Source of the DNA: Streptomyces sp. RKAG293
Lineage (GTDB): Bacteria > Actinomycetota > Actinomycetes > Streptomycetales > Streptomycetaceae
Length of the DNA: 64,000 bases
Assembly (NCBI RefSeq): GCF_023701745.1
Contig: NZ_JAJOZB010000001.1
Location: forward strand, 8,789,001-8,853,000
Reading direction: 5' to 3'
This document shows positions 1 through 8,391 of this stretch, in pieces. Under the pieces are notes generated by a model, which searched no databases, was not told the origin of the DNA, and saw only the letters and a program-made list of their open reading frames with translations. Both the position numbers and the translations under genes were made by a program. Numbering within the stretch: position 1 is the first letter of the stretch; each line of letters starts with the position of its first letter.

Positions 1-1049
1 GCCAGGGTGATGAACTGGAAGCGGTAGCCCATCGCGCCCAGCTCCTTCTGGAACGTGGCGATCCGGTCGTCGTCCAGTGCCGCCTTCCAGTTGAAGGAAG
101 GCGAGCAGTTGTAGGCCAGCATCTGGTCCGGGTACTCCGCGTGGATCGCCTCGGCGAACTCGCGCGCCTGGGCGAGGTCCGGGGTACCGGTCTCCACCCA
201 GATCAGGTCCGCGTACGGGGCGTAGGCCAGGCCGCGGGCGATGACCGGCGCCATGCCGTTGCGGACCCGGTAGAAGCCCTCGGCGGTGCGCTCACCGGTG
301 CAGAACCGCCCGTCCCGCTCGTCGACGTCGCTGGTCAGCAGGTTCGCGGCGAGCGCGTCCGTACGCGCCACGATCAGGGTGGGGACATCGGCGATGTCGG
401 CCGCGAGACGGGCCGCGTTGAGCGTGCGGATGTGCTGACCGGTCGGGACCAGGACCTTGCCGCCGAGGTGGCCGCACTTCTTCTCGGACGCGAGCTGGTC
501 CTCGTAGTGGATGCCCGCCGCTCCGGCGGCGATCATCGCCTTCGTCAGCTCGAACGCGTTGAGCGGTCCGCCGAAGCCGGCCTCGGCGTCGGCGACGATC
601 GGGGCGAGCCAGTCGGTGGTGTCGGTGCCGCCCTCGGCGGTGGCGATCTGGTCGGCGCGCAGCAGGGCGTTGTTGATCCGGCGGACCACCGTGGGAACGG
701 AGTTGACCGGATACAGGCTCTGGTCGGGGTAGGTGTGGCCTGACTGGTTGGCATCGGCGGCCACCTGCCACCCGGACAGGTAGATCGCCTGCAGACCGGC
801 CTTCACCTGCTGTACGGCCTGACCACCGGTCAGGGCGCCCAGCGCGTGGATGTAGTCCTGTGCGTGCAGCTGCCGCCACAACCGCTCGGCGCCGCGCCGG
901 GCCAGTGTGTGCTCCTCACGGACACTGCCGGAGAGCCGGACCACGTCCTCGGCGGTGTAGGTCCGCTCGATCCCCTTCCACCGGGGATCGGTCTCCCACC
1001 GCTGAGCCAGCTCCCGGGCCGTCGCCGTCGTCGTCCCTGCTTGTGCCAT
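1..1049 (-). CDS. aceA: Isocitrate lyase (3' end outside the window)
   Basis: Glyoxylate-shunt enzyme cleaving isocitrate to glyoxylate and succinate in the cytosol. The ATG is at 1049 and the frame stays open to base 1, giving 349 codons, so the C-terminal part is missing. The family signature with the catalytic cysteine, KKCGH, is encoded near 465-485. Other conserved stretches are TDTTDWLAPI and the PFAYNCSPSFNW-like segment, seen here as LAYNCSPSFNWK. The gene is divergent from a RamB-type regulator. RamB is known in Corynebacterium and Mycobacterium to control the glyoxylate genes, so regulation by the neighbour is likely. Identification is firm. Confidence 0.96.
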   Translation of the reverse strand, partial: MAQAGTTTATARELAQRWETDPRWKGIERTYTAEDVVRLSGSVREEHTLARRGAERLWRQLHAQDYIHALGALTGGQAVQQVKAGLQAIYLSGWQVAADANQSGHTYPDQSLYPVNSVPTVVRRINNALLRADQIATAEGGTDTTDWLAPIVADAEAGFGGPLNAFELTKAMIAAGAAGIHYEDQLASEKKCGHLGGKVLVPTGQHIRTLNAARLAADIADVPTLIVARTDALAANLLTSDVDERDGRFCTGERTAEGFYRVRNGMAPVIARGLAYAPYADLIWVETGTPDLAQAREFAEAIHAEYPDQMLAYNCSPSFNWKAALDDDRIATFQKELGAMGYRFQFITL

Positions 1050-1070
1050 GACCGTCTCCCGGAGACTCGT

Positions 1071-1082
1071 GAACTCTGCGAA
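1071..1082. promoter_or_regulatory. RamB-box-like site 1
   Basis: GAACTCTGCGAA lies about 22 bases upstream of the aceA start. It resembles the corynebacterial RamB motif, which I recall as (A/G)AACTTTGCAAA: 9 of 12 positions match strictly, and the first base is allowed by the motif. The position would suit repression of aceA. Site function is inferred. Confidence 0.45.
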
Positions 1083-1087
1083 TATCT

Positions 1088-1276
1088 GACACTGAGTGCC
1101 GCAATGACCTTGGGATGCGACCCGCCGATTCCCGGATGGGTGATCGGAACAAGGGGGTCGAGCTGAGCGAAGGGGCCGGGATCTCCGACGTCAGGGCATG
1201 AATCGCGCCCGGATTTCGCTCCGCCCGACGGGGTCCGGCGGGTCGCAGTACGACTGTGTCATCGGCACTCAGTGCC
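1088..1276. repeat. Two copies of a 13-bp palindrome, GACACTGAGTGCC / GGCACTCAGTGCC
   Basis: The first copy is at 1088-1100 and the second at 1264-1276. The second is a perfect inverted repeat around a central base (GGCACT-C-AGTGCC). The first is the same sequence on the other strand with one change. A partial third copy (CATCAGTGCCGATG) overlaps 1375-1388. Spaced identical dyads between divergent genes suggest a regulator binding site, possibly with DNA looping. Confidence 0.5.
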
Positions 1277-1322
1277 ATCAAGCAGGGAAAGCTGTTAAGT
1301 CCTGCGCATCTTTCCGCGGCGT

Positions 1323-1334
1323 TCTGCCAAGTCT
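1323..1334. promoter_or_regulatory. RamB-box-like site 2 (reverse orientation)
   Basis: TCTGCCAAGTCT matches the reverse complement of the RamB motif (TTTGCAAAGTTT) at 9 of 12 positions. It lies 77 bases upstream of the regulator start, a position suited to autoregulation. Inferred only. Confidence 0.35.
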
Positions 1335-1410
1335 GTTAATGCTGAGAACCGCGTTGGCATGGCTACCATCGCCATCAGTGCCGATGATCGTGACCGGGAG
1401 AGGAGCCGCG

Positions 1411-2832
1411 GTGAGCAAGACGTACGCGGGAGCGCGGCTGCGACGGCTGCGCGAGGAACGACGTATGAGCCAGGCGGACCTGGCCCGCGCCTTGGACATC
1501 TCGCCGAGCTATCTGAACCAGATGGAGCACGACTCCCGGCCCCTGACCGTGCCCGTGCTGCTGCGACTGACCGAGGCGTTCGGCGTCGATCCGGGCTTCT
1601 TCTCCGAGCGCGACGCCAGCCGGCTGGTGGCCGACCTGCGGGACGCGCTCACCGGCGAGGTCACGGCCGGCCGGGTGTCCACGTCCGACCTGTCGGACCT
1701 GGCGTCCCGGATGCCCGCCGTGGCCACGCTCCTGGTGGACCTCGGCCGGCGCAACCAGCACCTCACCGAACAGCTCTCCGAAACCGCGGAGGGACGTGGC
1801 CCGGCAACGGCCCTGCAGCCCCGCTCCCCGCACGAGGAGATCCGCGAGTTCTTCTACCGGCGGCAGAACTACCTCGACGACACCGACCTTGCCGCAGAAC
1901 AGCTCGCCGCCACGATCGGCGTACGACCCGGCGAGGTCGTGCGCGCGCTGTCCACGCGCCTCACCGAACACCACGGCGTGCGCCTCGCCACGGACTCCGA
2001 CCGGCTCCTGCACCACTACGACCCGGCGGCCCGGGTCCTCCACCTCTCCGGCCGGCTGCGCCCCGGCCAGCAGGCGTTCCGGATGGCCACCCAGCTCGCA
2101 ATGCTCGAGTACGCGGACGAGATCTCCGCCCTCGCCTCGGAGGACTTCGAACGGGATTCCGCCGCCTGGCCGCTGGCCCGCATCGGCATCGCCAACCACT
2201 TCGCCGCGGCCCTGATCCTGCCGTACGGCCGCTTCCACGCGGCCGCGGAGGAGTTCCGCTACGACATCGAGCGGCTGACCGACCACTTCGGCCTCGGATA
2301 CGAGACGGTCTGCCACCGCCTCAGCACGCTGCAGCGTCCCCGGCTGCGGGGCGTACCCTTCTCCTTCGTCCGGGTCGACCGCGCGGGCAACATGTCCAAA
2401 CGGCAGTCCGCCACCGCGTTCCACTTCTCCCGCGCGGGCGGCACCTGCCCACTGTGGAACGTCTACGAGGCGTTCGCCGCCCCCGGCCGTATCCACGTCC
2501 AGGTCGCCGCCATGCCCGACGGGCAGCGCTACCTGTGGACCGCCCGAGCCGTGACCCGGCACCGCGGCGGCTGGGGAGAGCCGGGCAAGACCTTCGCCAT
2601 CGGCCTCGGATGCGAGATCCGGCACGCCTCGCGGCTCGTCTACTCCGACGGCCTCGACCTCGGCAACGTCTCCTCGGCCGTGCCCATCGGCATGGGCTGC
2701 CGCCTCTGCGAACGCACCGACTGCCCCCAGCGGGCCGTCCCGCCGCTGGACCGCCGACTTGCCATCGACGAGAACAGCAGCACCTTCATCCCGTACCCGG
2801 TGGCCGGAAAGCAGCCGAACGCCGACCGCTAG
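1411..2832 (+). CDS. ramB: RamB/ScfR-type XRE-family transcriptional regulator
   Basis: 473-residue DNA-binding regulator of acetate, glyoxylate or short-chain acyl metabolism. An N-terminal Cro/CI helix-turn-helix (residues about 8-65, with LRRLREERRMSQADLARALD and ISPSYLNQMEHDSRPL) is followed by a long domain related to the IrrE/ImmA fold. There I see no HExxH zinc-protease motif, only an IANHFAAALILPY segment. A C-terminal cysteine cluster (GMGCRLCERTDCPQRA) follows. The GTG at 1411 is chosen because it follows GGGAGAGGAG; an ATG 213 bases upstream has no ribosome-binding site and gives a low-complexity extension. Its neighbours aceA and a pyruvate dehydrogenase E1-like gene match known targets of corynebacterial RamB. 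Confidence 0.88.
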   Translation: MSKTYAGARLRRLREERRMSQADLARALDISPSYLNQMEHDSRPLTVPVLLRLTEAFGVDPGFFSERDASRLVADLRDALTGEVTAGRVSTSDLSDLASRMPAVATLLVDLGRRNQHLTEQLSETAEGRGPATALQPRSPHEEIREFFYRRQNYLDDTDLAAEQLAATIGVRPGEVVRALSTRLTEHHGVRLATDSDRLLHHYDPAARVLHLSGRLRPGQQAFRMATQLAMLEYADEISALASEDFERDSAAWPLARIGIANHFAAALILPYGRFHAAAEEFRYDIERLTDHFGLGYETVCHRLSTLQRPRLRGVPFSFVRVDRAGNMSKRQSATAFHFSRAGGTCPLWNVYEAFAAPGRIHVQVAAMPDGQRYLWTARAVTRHRGGWGEPGKTFAIGLGCEIRHASRLVYSDGLDLGNVSSAVPIGMGCRLCERTDCPQRAVPPLDRRLAIDENSSTFIPYPVAGKQPNADR

Positions 2833-3057
2833 GACGGCTCGCCGGGTTCCTCCTGGCACTTGACGGCACCTTCACCCGGCCGCCGTGTCCGTGGCCGCCG
2901 GATTCGCGGTCGCGGGCCAGAAGGGGCGCCTGACGAAGCGCCCTGCTCGCGGTGGCGAAGACAGCACTCGCCTCGCCGCCGTGTGGTGCAGGCTGGGATG
3001 ATGACCGAACGCCCCCACCAGGCGAAGACCGGCAGAACCCCAGGAGGAATCTCCGCC

Positions 3058-5469
3058 ATGACAACCGCCACTCCATTCGGGCACCGTGCCGAATCCCGCG
3101 GATCGGGCCCCTACGGCGTGCTGGGTGAGGTGGAGGACCGCCTGCTCTGGCTGTCGAGCTCGATCGTGCACCACGCCAACCGGGTGCGCCCCAACCCGTC
3201 AGGGCTCAAGGTCGGCGGCCACCAGGCGTCGTGCGCGTCCCTGGTGTCGATCATGACCGCGCTGTGGTTCCGCCATCTGCGCCCGCAGGACCAGGTGTCG
3301 GTGAAGCCGCACGCCTCGCCGGTGCTGCACGCCATCAACTACCTGCTCGGCGAGCTGCCGGAGGCGTATCTGCCGACGCTGCGGGAACTCGGCGGCCTGC
3401 AGAGCTACCCGAGCCGGTCCAAGGACCCCGACCCGGTCGACTACTCCACCGGATCGGTGGGCATCGGCGCGACCGCGACGATCTGGGGCGCGCTCGCCCG
3501 CCGCTACGTCCGCGACGGCGCGGACGCCGCGACCCGGACGGGTCCTGGCGACGCGGCGACGTCGGGAGCGGAGAGCGGGGCAGCGGCCGCGGCGGACGCC
3601 GGTTTCGCCGGCCGACAGTACGCGCTGGTGGGTGACGCCGAGTTGGACGAGGGAGCGGTGTGGGAGGCGGTGCTCGACCCGGCGGTGGCCGGACTCGGCG
3701 AGCTGGTGTGGATCGTCGACCTCAACCGGCAGTCGCTGGACCGCGTCGTGCCGCTGGCCACCGCGGACCGGCTGCGCGGGATGTTCGCGGCGGCCGGCTG
3801 GCAGGTACTGGAGGTCAAGTACGGACGGGTACTCGAGGAACTGTTCACCCGCCCCGGCGGCGACGCGCTGCGCGCCCGTCTGGACGCGATGACGAACGCC
3901 GAGTACCAGCGGCTGCTGCGCTGTGCGCCACAGGAACTGAGGCGCCGCCTGCCCGGTACGGGACCGGGTGCGGCCGGGATCGCCGAACTCCTCGCGGAAC
4001 TGGCGGACGAGCAGCTCGTCGCGGCCGTCCGGAACCTCGGCGGCCACGACCTGGCCATGCTGGACTCCGCCCTGTCCGCGGTCGACGACAACCGGCCCAC
4101 GGTGATCCTGGCGTACACCGTCAAGGGCTACGGCCTCCCGGTCCAGGGCCACCCGCAGAACCACTCCTCACTGCTCACCCAGGAGCAGATGGACCAGCTG
4201 GCCGAGCAGTTGGGTTGCGATACCGCCCGGCCCTGGGCGGACTTCGCGCCCGGCTCCGCAGCGGCGGAAGTGTGCGCCGAGACGGCCGAGCGGCTGCGCC
4301 GCGACGTCCCGGCGCTGCAGCCGCCGCCCGCGCTGCCCACCGACATCGGCCGCACCCCCACCGGCTCGGGCACCACCCAGGCGGCGCTCGGCCGCGCGCT
4401 GCTCGATCTGACCCGGCAGGCGCCCGAGGCCGCCGCACGGGTGGTGACGGTCAGCCCGGACGTCAGCTCCTCCACCAACCTGGGCGGTTGGGTGAACAAG
4501 GTCGGCGTGTGGTCGGTGGCCGAGCGCACGGACTGGTTCGCGGACGACCCGGAGACCATCCTGCACTGGCGGGAGAAGCCGACCGGCCAGCACATCGAGC
4601 TGGGTATCGCGGAGACGAACCTGGTCGGCCTGCTCGGCGAACTGGGCGCCACCTGGAGCCGCTGGGGCCGGCCGCTGCTGCCGATCGGCGTGCTCTACGA
4701 CCCCTTCGTGCAGCGCGCCCTGGAACCGTGGTCGTTCGGCATCTACGCCGGTGGCCAGTCGATCCTGGTCGGCACGCCGTCCGGGGTGACGCTGGCGCCG
4801 GAGGGCGGCGCCCACCAGTCGATCACCACGCCGTCGGTGGGCCTCGAACAGCCCGGTTGCACGACCTGGGAACCGGCCTTCGCCATCGACGTCGAATGGA
4901 CGCTGCTGGCGGCGCTGGCCCGGCTCGGCCGCCCGGACGGCGAGTCGGCGTACCTGCGGCTGTCCACCCGGTCCGTCGACCAGTCGCTGGCCGCTGTGCC
5001 CACCGATCCCGCCGCCCGGGAGCGCCGCCGCCGGCAGGTGGTGGCCGGCGCCTACCCGCTGCGGCGCGTCGCGGGCGCGGAGGTCACCATCGCGGCGATG
5101 GGCGCGATGGTGACCGAGGCACTGACCGCCGCGGACCGGCTCGCGGCGCAGGGCGTCGCCGCGGACGTCGTCTGTGTGACCAGCCCTGACCTGCTCTTCC
5201 GGGCGCTGGGTTCCCGTACCGGACAGGACCCGGACGCCGCCGGCTGGATCCTCGACCAGGCCTTCCCCCTCGCCCGTGCGACCCCCCTGGTCACCGTGCT
5301 GGACGGCCACCCGCACACCCTGGCGTTCCTGGCGACGATCCACCAGGTGCCGGTACGCACCCTGGGCGTGACCCGCTTCGGCCAGTCCGGCTCCCTGGAG
5401 GACGTCTACCGCTACCACGGGATCGACACCGACAGCATCATCCGGGCCGCGCTCGACCTCACCCGGTAG
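3058..5469 (+). CDS. Pyruvate dehydrogenase E1 (AceE)-like / transketolase-family enzyme
   Basis: 803-residue thiamine-diphosphate enzyme. The ATG at 3058 follows AGGAGG by about nine bases. The N-terminal half has the cofactor fold: VGGHQAS near residue 55, KPHASPV, YSTGSVGIGATATIWGAL, and a GDAELDEG...DLNRQSLD segment corresponding to the GDG-X25-N motif. The middle and C-terminal halves are the pyrimidine-binding and transketolase C domains (GIAETNLVGLLGELG). The order matches the homodimeric E1 of pyruvate dehydrogenase, but the protein is roughly 90 residues shorter than usual AceE (about 890) and lacks the N-terminal tail that contacts E2, so the oxo-acid substrate is uncertain. It follows the RamB-type gene by 225 bases on the same strand and may share its regulation. 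Confidence 0.8.
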   Translation: MTTATPFGHRAESRGSGPYGVLGEVEDRLLWLSSSIVHHANRVRPNPSGLKVGGHQASCASLVSIMTALWFRHLRPQDQVSVKPHASPVLHAINYLLGELPEAYLPTLRELGGLQSYPSRSKDPDPVDYSTGSVGIGATATIWGALARRYVRDGADAATRTGPGDAATSGAESGAAAAADAGFAGRQYALVGDAELDEGAVWEAVLDPAVAGLGELVWIVDLNRQSLDRVVPLATADRLRGMFAAAGWQVLEVKYGRVLEELFTRPGGDALRARLDAMTNAEYQRLLRCAPQELRRRLPGTGPGAAGIAELLAELADEQLVAAVRNLGGHDLAMLDSALSAVDDNRPTVILAYTVKGYGLPVQGHPQNHSSLLTQEQMDQLAEQLGCDTARPWADFAPGSAAAEVCAETAERLRRDVPALQPPPALPTDIGRTPTGSGTTQAALGRALLDLTRQAPEAAARVVTVSPDVSSSTNLGGWVNKVGVWSVAERTDWFADDPETILHWREKPTGQHIELGIAETNLVGLLGELGATWSRWGRPLLPIGVLYDPFVQRALEPWSFGIYAGGQSILVGTPSGVTLAPEGGAHQSITTPSVGLEQPGCTTWEPAFAIDVEWTLLAALARLGRPDGESAYLRLSTRSVDQSLAAVPTDPAARERRRRQVVAGAYPLRRVAGAEVTIAAMGAMVTEALTAADRLAAQGVAADVVCVTSPDLLFRALGSRTGQDPDAAGWILDQAFPLARATPLVTVLDGHPHTLAFLATIHQVPVRTLGVTRFGQSGSLEDVYRYHGIDTDSIIRAALDLTR

Positions 5470-5657
5470 CGCGGGGGGCCGGGGGCACGGGGCCTGGGGG
5501 ACTGGCCCACAGAGCCGCATGGGGGTGGCCATGGGCTTCCGGCGGTCACGGCCGTCTCCGGCGACCTTCGCCCTGTACAATGCTGATGCCGGCTCCGTAC
5601 CATCGTCAGCCGTCGGCCCGGCCGACGTCGCCTGACACCGTATGAAGGCAGAGAAGA

Positions 5658-6095
5658 ATGACCCCACAGACCGACCGCGTCGACCATGAACTGATCGAGG
5701 CCGCGGCGCACGTCGCGGCCACCCGCTGCCGGGGCGACAACCACACCATGGCCGCCGCGGCCCGCGCCCGGGACGGCCGGATCGTCACTGCGGTGAATGC
5801 GTATCACTTCACCGGCGGCCCCTGCGCAGAGCTGGTCGTCATCGGCGCCGCTGCCGCTCAGGGCGCCTACGACCTGGACACCATCGTCGCCGTGGGCGAC
5901 CGCGACCGCGGGGTGGTGCCTCCCTGCGGCCGCTGCCGCCAGGTCCTGCTCGACTACTTCCCAGCCCTCAACGTCATCGTCGGCACCAGCGGCGGCCTCC
6001 GGACCATCCCCATCACCGACCTGCTTCCCGAGAGCTACGTCTGGTCGGACCACCAGCTCGACGCCGGGCAAAGCTCGCCACTCGGCACGGGCTGA
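5658..6095 (+). CDS. Blasticidin-S deaminase-like cytidine deaminase family protein
   Basis: 145-residue zinc-dependent nucleoside deaminase. The zinc motifs are GGPCAE near residue 53, where ordinary cytidine deaminases have HAE and the blasticidin-S deaminase of Aspergillus has GGPCAE, and PCGRCRQ near residue 93. The end SYVW after LLP also resembles that enzyme. The likely reaction is hydrolytic deamination of a cytosine nucleoside, possibly blasticidin S or a related antibiotic, giving resistance; plain cytidine is the alternative. An AGAGAAG ribosome-binding site precedes the ATG. The gene stands alone between unrelated genes. Family assignment is firm; substrate is inferred. Confidence 0.85.
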   Translation: MTPQTDRVDHELIEAAAHVAATRCRGDNHTMAAAARARDGRIVTAVNAYHFTGGPCAELVVIGAAAAQGAYDLDTIVAVGDRDRGVVPPCGRCRQVLLDYFPALNVIVGTSGGLRTIPITDLLPESYVWSDHQLDAGQSSPLGTG

Positions 6096-6402
6096 CGCCA
6101 CGTCGCCTCCCGGCTCCTGGTGTGCCGACGGCGCGAAGGGTCTTCGCAGGCGAAGGCTTGCGGGGGCCCTTTCTGCGTTCCCGGGAAGCCTCCCTCGGGG
6201 GCGAGATGACGCCCTTGGCCGGTGTCGTGAATTGTTCGCTGGTGGCATCGATTCCGCTATCCATGGTGCTCTGTCCAAGAACGTCCAGGATCGTCCGAAA
6301 AGCTTCTCGACCCGGGGCGGAACATCCGAGAGCTTTGGGACCGGCAGCAAGGTTCGGCCCGTACCCACCACACCAGTGGCATCAGCGAAGGAGCACTTCA
6401 TC
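6096..6402. other. Intergenic stretch without a recognisable gene
   Basis: 307 bases between the deaminase and the lectin gene. Open frames here are low-complexity extensions of neighbours and resemble nothing I know. I see no convincing terminator or promoter, apart from the GAAGGAG ribosome-binding site just before 6403. Confidence 0.5.
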
Positions 6403-6915
6403 ATGGCGTGGAATCACGTCCAGCGCATGGCCGCTCTCGCGGTCGGCGTCGCCTCCCTCATCGGGGGCAGTCTCGTAGCGGCCGCACCGGCCGGCGCTCA
6501 GGTCAAGCCCGTCGGTCCGGCCGTCGCGTTGAGCGGTGGATACTTCGTCAACGTCGACAGCGGTAAGTGCCTGGACGCCGTGTGGAGCCATAGCAACGGC
6601 ACTTCGGTGACGCAGTGGGACTGCTACGGCGGCGCGACTCAGCAGTGGAGCTGGAACGGCCAGGAGGTCGTGAACACCGACAGCGGCAAGTGTCTTGATG
6701 CCGTGTGGAGTCACAGCAACGGCACCGCCGTGACGCAGTGGGACTGCTATGGCGGCGCTACCCAACTCTGGACGCTGCGGCTGGTGAGCGGCGGATACGA
6801 GGTCGTCAACGTCGACAGTGGTAAGTGCCTGGACGCTGTGTGGAGCCACAGCAACGGCACCGTCGTGAACCAGTGGGACTGCTACGGAGGCGCCACCCAA
6901 CTCTGGCACGGGTGA
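6403..6915 (+). CDS. Secreted ricin-type beta-trefoil lectin with three near-identical repeats
   Basis: 170-residue exported carbohydrate-binding protein. A Sec signal peptide covers about residues 1-33 (LAVGVASLIGGSLVAAAPAGA). The rest is a single R-type lectin domain made of three units of about 42 residues. Each has SGKCLDAVWSHSNG followed by QWDCYGGATQ.W, the QxW motif of this fold. The units are almost identical, which is unusual because the three lobes of a beta-trefoil normally diverge strongly. There is no attached enzyme domain, so the protein probably binds polysaccharide or glycoprotein outside the cell. The start is preceded by GAAGGAG. An 18-bp hairpin terminator follows directly. 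Confidence 0.88.
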   Translation: MAWNHVQRMAALAVGVASLIGGSLVAAAPAGAQVKPVGPAVALSGGYFVNVDSGKCLDAVWSHSNGTSVTQWDCYGGATQQWSWNGQEVVNTDSGKCLDAVWSHSNGTAVTQWDCYGGATQLWTLRLVSGGYEVVNVDSGKCLDAVWSHSNGTVVNQWDCYGGATQLWHG

Positions 6916-6923
6916 CAACCTGA

Positions 6924-6964
6924 GCAGCGGCCGTCACCGGTCACCGACCGGTGACGGCCGCTGC
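6924..6964 (+). terminator. Perfect 18-bp stem-loop terminator
   Basis: Arms 6924-6941 and 6947-6964 are perfectly complementary (GCAGCGGCCGTCACCGGT and its complement), with a five-base loop. It starts nine bases after the lectin stop codon. There is no U-tract, as usual in Streptomyces. Confidence 0.85.
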
Positions 6965-7014
6965 GCGTCGCCCGACCCGGCCGCTGGGCGGACCGGCATC
7001 GGCCTCCGGCAGGC

Positions 7015-7434
7015 TCAGTTGATCACCCGATAGGACAGGTGGTGGGCCGACGGGGTGGACACGATGCCGACCTGCTCCAGCCGCAGCCGTTTCGCGTGGT
7101 GCGCCGGGAAGAGCCGCGTCCCGGCGCCGGGCACGATCGGCGAGAGGTGGATGCTCAGCAGGTCAACCAAGCCCTCGGCGAGGAACTCGCGACAGACGGC
7201 GCCGCCGCCCATGACGACGACGTCCTTCTCTCCTGCCGCCGCACGGGCCTGGTCCAGGGCGCTGTGCGGTCCGTCGGTGACGAAGGTGAAGCGGTCGCCG
7301 AGCCGCCATGTCTTCGGTGCCTGGTGGGTGATCACGAAGACGGGTGGTGGCGTGTTGCGGTCGGCGCCGTAGTCGATCGACTCGTTCCAGCTGTGCACCC
7401 GGGTGCGGCCGCCGCCGAGGTCCTCGAACGTCAT
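7015..7434 (-). pseudogene. Chimeric remnant: SRPBCC-like stub joined to a dihydrofolate-reductase (RibD C-terminal) family fragment
   Basis: The frame encodes 139 residues. From about residue 15 it matches the C-terminal two thirds of RibD-C/DHFR-family reductases (WNESIDYG, PPVFVITHQAP, DVVVMGGGAVCREFL, LVDLLSIHLSPIVPGAGTRLF). The first dozen residues, preceded in frame by VSLET, read MTFEDLGGGRTRV, which is typical of SRPBCC/AHSA1 proteins instead. The DHFR N-terminus with its nucleotide-binding start is absent, and a stop codon lies 12 codons upstream of the ATG. This looks like the deletion product of two neighbouring genes fused in frame. It could still be translated, but a working reductase is unlikely. 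Confidence 0.7.
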
Positions 7435-7537
7435 CGTCTCCAGGCTGACCTGATTGGGCGCGCACTCCTACACCGGCCCACTCGTCGTGTTGATCGTCGT
7501 GGTGCCGCTGTTCGTTTGATGGTGGTGCGCCGTGCGG

Positions 7538-8365
7538 CTATTCAGCTCCCGCTGCGGCGGTGGCTGTCACGGCGGCGGTGGCTGCAGCGGCGGCGGTGCC
7601 GGTCCGGCCGAAGATGAGCGCGACCAGGGCCAGGCCCGCGACGGCGCCGGCGAGTTGGGCGCCGATGAAGCCGGGCACCGAGCCCGGGGCGATTCCGGCG
7701 AAGGTGTCGGTGAAGGCGCGCCCGATCGTCACCGCCGGGTTCGCGAAGGAGGTGGAGGAGGTGAACCAGTAAGCGGCGCCGATGTAGGCGGCGACCGCGA
7801 CCGGTGCGAAGCGCAATCGGGCGGTGCGGGCCAGGCCGAAGATCAGCAGGATGAGTCCGGCGGTGGCGACGACCTCGCCCAGCAGGAGGTGTCCGCTCGA
7901 GCGGTCGTGCGTGGACCATTTCACGAGCGGTTCGCCGAACATCGCATCCGCAAGGATCGCCCCACCGATCGCCCCGACCGCCTGCGCGGGGAGGTATGCG
8001 GCGACCTCGCGGCCGGTCACACCTGGGCCACCGCGCCGTGTGTTCCACCACTCGGCGAGGGTGACTGCGGGATTGAAGTGGGCGCCGGAGACCGGGCCCA
8101 GGAGCAGGATCAGGATGCCGAGGCCGAAGACGGTGGCGGTGGAGTTGGCCAGCAGTTGCAGGCCGACGTCCTTGCTGAGCTGGGTGGCCTGGATGCCGGA
8201 ACCGACCACGATGGCCACGAGGGCGGCGGTGCCGACCAGTTCGGCTGCTGCCCGGTGTGCCAGCGGGGCGCGGGGCGGCATGGCGCCGGGGGCGGGCCGG
8301 GGTCCGGGGTCGGCTATTGGCGACGATTCCGCCGTCATTTCGACGCCGGCATCGGTGGCGCTCAA
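7538..8365 (-). CDS. Aquaporin/MIP-family channel in an arsenic locus
   Basis: 275-residue membrane channel with six predicted helices and both pore motifs (FNPAVT and FANPAVT). It starts with TTG at 8365, seven bases after an AGGAG site; a proline-rich N-tail precedes the first helix. It lies next to arsR and a divergent arsenate reductase. In rhizobia an aquaglyceroporin (AqpS) replaces the ArsB/Acr3 pump and lets arsenite made by ArsC leak out. No arsenite pump is visible here, so the same arrangement is inferred. The C-terminus ends in an alanine/threonine-rich tail. Confidence 0.88.
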   Translation of the reverse strand: MSATDAGVEMTAESSPIADPGPRPAPGAMPPRAPLAHRAAAELVGTAALVAIVVGSGIQATQLSKDVGLQLLANSTATVFGLGILILLLGPVSGAHFNPAVTLAEWWNTRRGGPGVTGREVAAYLPAQAVGAIGGAILADAMFGEPLVKWSTHDRSSGHLLLGEVVATAGLILLIFGLARTARLRFAPVAVAAYIGAAYWFTSSTSFANPAVTIGRAFTDTFAGIAPGSVPGFIGAQLAGAVAGLALVALIFGRTGTAAAAATAAVTATAAAGAE

Positions 8366-8391
8366 CCGGACTCCTAGGTGTGAGGGTGTTG

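Larger units (their letters stand above)
1050..1410. other. aceA/ramB divergent intergenic region
   Basis: A 361-base spacer between the two divergent starts. It holds no credible gene. It carries two 12-bp sites resembling the RamB box (1071-1082 and 1323-1334) and two copies of a 13-bp palindrome (1088-1100 and 1264-1276), listed separately. A GGGAGAGGAG ribosome-binding site lies just before the GTG at 1411. Confidence 0.7.
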
